Source: Eledone cirrhosa (Eukaryota; Mollusca; Cephalopoda; Octopoda; Eledonidae). From it: a DNA stretch of 64,000 nucleotides. The notes beneath the pieces were generated by a model that was given only the letters and a program-made list of their open reading frames with translations, ran no database searches and was not told where the DNA came from. Position numbers and translations under genes: made by a program. The stretch lies in contig OZ024743.1 of NCBI GenBank assembly GCA_964016885.1, forward strand, positions 10,296,939 through 10,360,938. Reading direction: 5' to 3'. Shown one piece after another: positions 58,637 to 64,000 of this stretch. Positions within the stretch are counted from its first letter, which is position 1, and the number at the start of each line of letters is the position of its first letter.

Positions 58637-59507
58637 TGATTTCTTTATTAACCACAAGGGTTTACATAAAGTAAACATTAAGGACAGTGCAGGACAATAC
58701 AGGACGGTACAAATGGGCATTTTTGCGTGTAAAAAACAAAAACAGAGGATGTAACAAAAAAAAAACAATGAAAAATTCCCCAATAGGGGGAGACTTCGGA
58801 GGGACATTTGTGGAGAAAGCCCAGTAAAAGGCCACAGTGACCCTGACCACCAAGGCAAGTGCCCTCTCCCAGTTTTCCACCTTTAATTTACAGATATATA
58901 CTCAGAGTAGACCCATTCACTCGGGCCATTCTTGCTTCTCTCACCCATCTTTCAATAAAATGCTGGGAAGAGAGCACTTCCCTCTCTACTCTGATTTTCC
59001 TTTTCAAATGAAATTTGAAAAAGTTAATCAGAGCATCACCGAAGAGGTAAGTGCTCGTCTTCAGCCCTTTCAAACGTGTCCACCATACTATCTCTTTCGC
59101 CATGGCCACCAGACAGATAAAATCTGCCTGCCCTTCCCGGCTAAAGGAGGAGGGCGGGGCAATCCTCACGATGGACTCAGATGATAGCCGGATCCGTCCT
59201 ACACACGACAGCAGGTGTTCGACATAAACCCACAAGTCAGCAATTTTCGGACACTGGACGAGTGCGTGCAGGACGGTTTCGTCGCCCTGCGCGCATCTCG
59301 GACATGCCCGGCTGACGGCACCTCCATGCCTGTAGAATTTATCCCGAACTGGCAAGGCTCCTCAGTAGCACTGCCAGGCCAGAGATTTCTGGAAGTTGTC
59401 CATAGGCCCTGGCCCGAAAGTTCTTCCGAAGAGATTGGCTAGTTGACTTTTGTCGATGCCTAGAGTTTCCCCAAGTACGTCGTCGCTCTTCCCCGCCACT
59501 AATCCTC
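58637..59507 (-). pseudogene. Tx1-like LINE, 3' end (5'-truncated)
   Basis: Minus frame of 155 codons (59355-58888) with CPRCAQGDETVLHALVQC, ADLWVYVEHLLSCVGR, AKEIVWWTRLKGLKTST and the normal C-terminus, preceded at 59440-59507 by GVDxSQLANLFGRTFGPGP-type sequence. It is very close to the full copy at 29.8-30.7 kb, so both are recent. It breaks off at 59507 where (TAA)n and the next R4-like copy begin. Confidence 0.85.
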
Positions 59508-61374
59508 TAATAATAATAATAAACTTTTGAATAGTGAAAAGGAATCACTGGAAGCTGGAGAAGTTAATATTAATTGTGGAATTTTTCAGGGTGACTCTTT
59601 ATCACCGCTTTTATTCTGCATCGCACTTATACCATTAAGTAAAATGCTCAATTAAACAAAACATGGATATAAAGTTTATGACAAAACCATTAATCACTTG
59701 TTCTACATGGATGACCTGAAACTATTTGCAAAAAATTATGAACAATTGCAAGGGCTATTATCCACTGTGGAGCAGTTCAGTGATGACATTAAAATGGAGT
59801 TTGGACTAGATAAATGCGCCAAAGCAACATTCACCAGAGGAAAGCTGCTGAAAAGTTCAGACATTAATCTTGATCGGGGGAATGTGATAAGAGAACTTGA
59901 TCAAGAGGAAACTTACAAATATCTAGATGTTTGTGAAGGAGACAGAATCAAGCACTCGACAATGAGAGAAAGGTAAGGAAGGAATGTTACCGCAGAGTAA
60001 GAGCAATCTTAAGAACGGAATTGAATGCAAGGAATAGGATCGATGCCATAAACACGCTTGCCATACCAGTAGTAACCTACAGTTACAATGTCATCAACCG
60101 GTCAAGCACAGAGATCCGTAGGCTCGATACAAAAATTAGAAAATTCTTAACCATGTACAGAATGCATCACCCTAAGGCAGATACAGATAGAATATATCTC
60201 CCTAGGAAAGAAGGAGGACGTGGGTTAATCCAGTTAGATATTGCATTGAAAATTGCAACAATTGGATTATCTACATATCTAAGGGAATCACATGATTGGA
60301 TGATCAAACTCGTTTTGAAACATGAAAGCATCAAAAGATCATACTCCATTACAAAAGATGCACAAAGATACAGTAATGGACTACACATTTCAGAAGTCCC
60401 ATTTACTGCTGAAATGGAAAACACAGAAAACGCAAAGCAGGTAAAAGTAACTGCAAAGAAAGAACTGCTACAGAAACTGGCTAAGAAATGGCAAGAAAAG
60501 CCTCTGTATGGAAAATACCCAGAAAGAGCTAACAATCCTGATGTTGACAAAACTTTAACCCATCAGTGGTTGGCATCCTCTGGACTGAAATCGGAGACTG
60601 AAGGACTGATTATATCAGCACAAGATCAGTGCCTGCCAACAAAAAATTACCAAGCCAACATAATAAAAAATGGATGCAACCCATTATGCCGTGTATGTAA
60701 AAAACAACCAGAAACCATTGATCATATAATCTCAATGTGCAGTCCTATAGCTCCAACCGAATACCTAAACAGGCATGACAGAGCTGTACAATACATACAT
60801 TGGATAATGTGTAAGCATTTGACCTGCCCCATCAAAAGAATTGGTGGGAGCATCAACCACCTCCCATACTTGAAAAAGATCACATCTCAATCTTGTGGAA
60901 CTTTAGCATCCAAACAGACCGAAAAATAGATGCAAATAGACCTGATATAATACTGAAGGACTTTAAAAAGAGGGTATGCCTGCTAATTGATATGTCCGTT
61001 CCAATAGACAAGAATGTATCTATAAAAAAATTTGAAAAATTGAGCAAGTATAAGGACCTGGAGATAGAAATTGGAAAATGTGAAATTGAGAACTAAAACA
61101 ATACCAGTGGTTGTAGGCGCTCTAGGAATGATACCTAAGGGGTCTAATGATTACTTATCGCAAATCCCAGGAAACCCGCATATAGGAGAAATACAAAAGA
61201 TAGTACTAATGGGAACTGCCCATATACTAAGGAAGATTCTGTCAATATAAGTACATCACAAGTCTAAACACCTAAAGATGCATGTGTGTGTATGTATGTT
61301 CTTTCTTGAACATGGCGGACCTTGTTGTCTCTTGAGGTCACTGGTTGTGACTTGGTGATAACTCGTATGAACAT
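59508..61374 (+). pseudogene. R4/Dong-like LINE, second lineage, 5'-truncated
   Basis: Begins after (TAA)n at 59508-59521. Coding blocks: NCGIFQGDSLSPLLFCIALI (59575), HLFYMDDLKLFAKNYEQL (59695, YMDD active site), YKYLDVCEGDRIKHSTM, then from 60021 a 302-codon open frame with NRIDAINTLAIPVVTYSY, IYLPRKEGGRGLIQLDIALK, the knuckle CRVCKKQPETIDHIISMC and YIHWIMCKHLTCPIKR. The nuclease, in another frame (60893-61096): RPDIILKDFKKRVCLLIDMS. It lacks the first half of the RT and has frameshifts near 59975 and 60890-60900, plus stops at 59655 and 61096. A 3' UTR extends to about 61374. Confidence 0.8.
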
Positions 61375-61377
61375 AAA

Positions 61378-61457
61378 GCAATAATATTGTTTCTACTTTT
61401 GGCACAAGGCCAGCAATAACCCAGTGCATTACTGGTACTTTATTTTATCGCCCCATA
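61378..61457 (-). repeat. tRNA-derived SINE, family II, 3' fragment
   Basis: Minus strand: GATAAAATAAAGTACCAGTA, GTTATTGCTGGCCTTGTGCC and AGAAACAATATTATT. Body shortened internally and joined at about 61457 to a Tx1 fragment. Confidence 0.7.
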
Positions 61458-61605
61458 AGGACTGTGACTGCTAGGGCAAGTGCCCCGTCCCAGTTGTCCT
61501 CCAATCTATAGGTGTATACTCAAGGCAGGCCCATTCCCTTGGCTCATGCTCATCACTTTCACCCATCTTTCAACAAACTGGTTGGAAGGTTGCCCTTTGG
61601 TCTCC
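61458..61605 (-). repeat. Tx1-like LINE 3' UTR/C-terminus fragment
   Basis: CTAGGGCAAGTGCCCCGTCC, ACTCAAGGCAGGCCCATTCC and TTCACCCATCTTTCAACAAA match 30050-30175 of the full copy. No open frame. Confidence 0.7.
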
Positions 61606-61608
61606 AAC

Positions 61609-61641
61609 CACAGGTCAAATAGTGTAACTATTTGACCTGTG
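61609..61641. repeat. Perfect 33-nt palindrome
   Basis: CACAGGTCAAATAGT (61609-61623), loop GTA, then ACTATTTGACCTGTG (61627-61641): 15 paired bases without mismatch. Confidence 0.85.
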
Positions 61642-62066
61642 TTCTATTTTTTCTCTAAAAGCTACATGGTAGTTCTACATGTTTTCTTGTGTTCAAATAA
61701 TCAAAACTTTCATGAAAGATGGTTATCAAAATGTAAAATTTCCTAGGCAATAGACTAACAGTTTTAGTTTTACATAACCACTGTCATTTTACTTCAAGAT
61801 TTTAATTTGTTTAAACATTTATATTATTTAAACATAATGAGACAAGCATAAAGGATAATTTCTCTATACTAGATATTTTGTTTTGATTGGATACGATGGT
61901 TTTAATTATAACTATTTATAGCATTGAAATATTTCTCAAGGTTGTATTCTGCATGAAGGACATATAGATAAATCTGTCTAATATATGTAATATACATATG
62001 ATAATATGTATATTATATGTAATATACATATGATAAATCTGGCTAATATATGTAATCTGGCTAATA
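61642..62066. other. Unassigned AT-rich sequence with short local duplications
   Basis: AT-rich; from about 61976 to 62060 the words TAATATATGTAAT and ATACATATGATA are repeated in variant order. No gene recognised. Confidence 0.5.
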
Positions 62067-62120
62067 TCTCCTTATAATATATAACCAGCAATTTCTCTGT
62101 CTGTCTGTCCGACAGTGGAA

Positions 62121-62376
62121 ACACGTGCGCGCGTGCGAATGTTTTTTGCGCACGCGTAGAGAGAGAGTGAGAGTGAAAGAAAGAGACAGACTACGAGAGG
62201 GGGATAGCGGGAGGGAGAGAGGGAGAGAGAGAGTGAATAGACGCTAAAACACGTGCGCGCGTGCGAATGTTTTTTGCGCACGCGTAGAGAGGGAGTGAGA
62301 GTGAAAGAAAGAGACAGACTACAAGTGGGGGATAGCGGGAGGGAGAGAGGGGGAATTGAGGAGTGCTACAGAAACA
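62121..62376. repeat. 128-bp tandem duplication with GC-rich hairpins
   Basis: Units begin at 62121 and 62249 with ACACGTGCGCGCGTGCGAAT. Each carries CGCGTGCG and CGCACGCG around an 11-nt spacer, an 8-bp perfect stem. Then GA-rich sequence (GAGTGAAAGAAAGAGACAGA). Strikingly GC-rich against the AT-rich surroundings. Confidence 0.85.
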
Positions 62377-62512
62377 TATATACATTTCTGTGTGTGTGTA
62401 ATATATATATATATACACACACAGAAATATATATACATTTCTGTGTGTGTAATATATATATATATACACACAGAAATATATATACATTTCTGTGTGTGTA
62501 ATATATATATAT
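62377..62512. repeat. Three palindromic TATA/TGTG repeat units
   Basis: Units of about 50 bp with ATTTCTGTGTGTGTAAT, a TA run, and ACACACAGAAAT. Each unit is its own inverted repeat. Confidence 0.8.
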
Positions 62513-62549
62513 ACTAGCAGAAAACCACCCGGTGGGTGGTTTTTTGCTA

Positions 62550-63366
62550 GTCTGTATATATATAAAATTAAGTATGTGTGTGTGTCTGTGTGTCTGTGTA
62601 TTACCTATAGGGGCCTACATCTTACGACCGATTTTCATGAAACTTTACAGGCTCATAGATTAGTCATCGGGAAGTGTTTTCTATATATCAGCGTATCGTT
62701 CTTTTATTCCGGGGTCATTCTGCAGATAAAAATCGATAGGGGAGGGGGGGACACTTTTTTTTAGGTATCGAAAAATACGATCTTTGGCTCTAGTTCCCAC
62801 ATTTTGCCACCGATTTCGTTCAAATTTTAAAGAAAAATAGAATTTATCATTGCACATCCTGTAATGGCTTTATATTTTGCATTTGTTGTTCAGGGCCGGC
62901 ATGGCAGCCGCTTAAATATTCAAAAATACCACTTTTAGACTCAAATTTCCACTTTTTGGGCTCTAGTTCCCACATTAATCAACCTACTTTGTTCAAATTT
63001 TACACTACGCTCGATCTGATTATTTCACGTCTTAAGTGGCTTTACATTTTGGATTTTTTGTTCAGGAACGGCGTGGCAGCCGCTTAAATATTCGAAAATA
63101 CCACCTTTTTGCTCAAATTTCCGCCTTTTCGGCTCTAGCTCCTACATTTTTCAACCGATTTCGTTCAAATTCGAAACTTCCTCCCCCAGAATGCCCCTTC
63201 GTCAGTCACCCGCGTTTCCCAGTGATAGAGGTCATCACCACCCTCCCCCGCATGGCCTGTGTGTGGCCATAGATGAGTCATCGAGAAGCAGTTGCTAAGA
63301 TCAACACCTTTTCATCAAAGCAGATATTATTTTACCTACCCAGGCAACGCTGAGTACTGCTACTAG
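62550..63366 (+). mobile_element. Helitron-like non-autonomous element 2
   Basis: Starts TCTGTATATATATAAAATTA (62550) and ends with an imperfect hairpin ACCCAGGCAACGCTGAGT (63338-63355), 7 nt, then CTAG (63363-63366) followed by T. The interior has blocks such as CTTACGACCGATTTTCATGA and tandem units of about 173 bp (GGCTCTAGTTCCCACATT at 62783 and 62960, GGCTCTAGCTCCTACATT at 63131; GGCAGCCGCTTAAATATTC at 62903 and 63075). No helicase or other coding sequence, so non-autonomous. Confidence 0.6.
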
Positions 63367-63604
63367 TATGTAATATACGAAGTTGGAATCAATTGAAACT
63401 ACACTTTTAATGAGACAAAAATTCATTAACATTAACAATTCTTATCAAGAGAAGTGAAAATAATAACACCAAAATGTAATTTAATTAAAATCATATAGTG
63501 TGTGCAACAACTAACAAATATAGGCATGAAGAATTTTGTTCAATACCAACTTGGATCAGAAATAAGACTTATTCAAATTACTATTTATTGTGATTTAGTT
63601 GAAT
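63367..63604. other. Unassigned AT-rich sequence
   Basis: Short AT-rich stretch between the Helitron and the last SINE; nothing recognised. Confidence 0.5.
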
Positions 63605-63822
63605 ATGTTTCATCCCTCATTACGTCGGACACCATACTTTGCGCCATAGTTACATCCCTTTATATTTTGAGCTCAACTCCTGCTGAGGTTAGCTTTGCCT
63701 TTCATCCTTATGGGGGTCGATAAAATAAAGCACCAGTAATGCACTGGGGTCAATTTAATTGACTTTCCCTTCCCCTTCAAATTGCTGGTCTTATGCCTAA
63801 AGTAGAAACAATTATTTTGGCA
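63605..63822 (+). repeat. tRNA-derived SINE, family II
   Basis: Plus strand: diverged head (GGACACCATACTTTGCGCCA, GAGCTCAACTCCTGC as B-box-like), TTTGCCTTTCATCCTTATGG, GATAAAATAAAGCACCAGTA, CAAATTGCTGGTCTTATGCC and AGAAACAATTATTTT. Confidence 0.8.
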
Positions 63823-64000
63823 GCAGCTTCTTTAACTCCTTCACCTTTGAAGATGTTATCACCAACTGACCATGAACAGGCAGTAAATGTTTCATGCACC
63901 TTTCACACTATGTCTTTTGTAACTCTAACTAAAAAAAACATGTTTGATGTATCAGGTATGTGTGATCACCAAATTGCTTTATGGCAGTCATACATGAACA
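63823..64000. other. Unassigned sequence at the right edge
   Basis: Nothing recognised. Confidence 0.4.

Larger units (their letters stand above)
62067..62549 (+). mobile_element. Helitron-like non-autonomous element 1
   Basis: Starts with TCTCCTTATAATATATAACC after A (62066) and ends with a hairpin AACCACCC-GGT-GGGTGGTT (62522-62540), then TTTTG and CTAG (62546-62549), followed by T. TC start, CTAG end, subterminal hairpin and insertion between A and T are the Helitron signature. Interior: two 128-bp tandem units and three TATA/TGTG units; no coding capacity. The end region is nearly palindromic (62513-62550), so a minus-strand reading of this terminus cannot be excluded. Confidence 0.5.

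Overview
The window looks like repeat-dominated non-coding DNA from a cephalopod, most likely an octopus. Evidence: many tRNA-derived SINEs with long unrelated bodies and (GAT)n or (ATT)n ends, very long TA/TATG microsatellites, and several LINE lineages side by side in an AT-rich background. No intact host gene, rRNA gene or functional tRNA gene was recognised. All assignments come from reading translations and repeats by eye; clade names are judgements from motifs, not database results.

Layout. 0-6.2 kb: a SINE, a Penelope-like element remnant (GIY-YIG type, minus), and two degraded LINE pieces. 6.2-14 kb: mostly unassigned AT-rich DNA with SINEs, a LINE C-terminus near 11 kb and a diverged 23-bp minisatellite at 13.0-13.25 kb. 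14-19 kb: LINE tails, an LTR-like or MITE-like piece with a perfect 15-bp inverted repeat, CT and TA microsatellites including about 390 bp of pure TA. 17.6-26.7 kb: three copies of one LINE family that carries a PHD-like zinc finger between its reverse transcriptase (RT) and C-terminal domain, plus an L2/CR1-like remnant. 27.6-35.7 kb: an internally deleted L1/Tx1-like LINE, an R4/Dong-like remnant, then an almost complete, GC- and CpG-rich Tx1-like LINE with both ORFs. 35.7-42.1 kb: another PHD-finger LINE, a Tx1 fragment and a nearly complete L2/CR1-like LINE. 43.5-47.3 kb: eroded Tx1, R4-like and RTE-like pieces and a terminal-inverted-repeat element. 47.3-54 kb: mostly unassigned AT-rich DNA with SINE tails, a 64-nt hairpin and a TTAA-flanked piggyBac-type MITE. 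54-61.6 kb: an alternating chain of SINE, R4/Dong-like LINE and Tx1 pieces joined at TAA repeats; the first R4/Dong-like copy has a 938-codon ORF without any stop. 62-63.4 kb: two Helitron-like elements, one apparently inserted exactly at the 5' end of the other. A last SINE lies at 63.6-63.8 kb.

How the parts work together. The PHD-finger LINE and the commonest tRNA-headed SINE share the same 3' tail, including the final GAT repeats, which suggests that the LINE machinery mobilises the SINE. The R4/Dong-like elements sit in TAA repeats, which are themselves the tails of Tx1 LINEs and another SINE family, so one element class appears to supply landing sites for the next.
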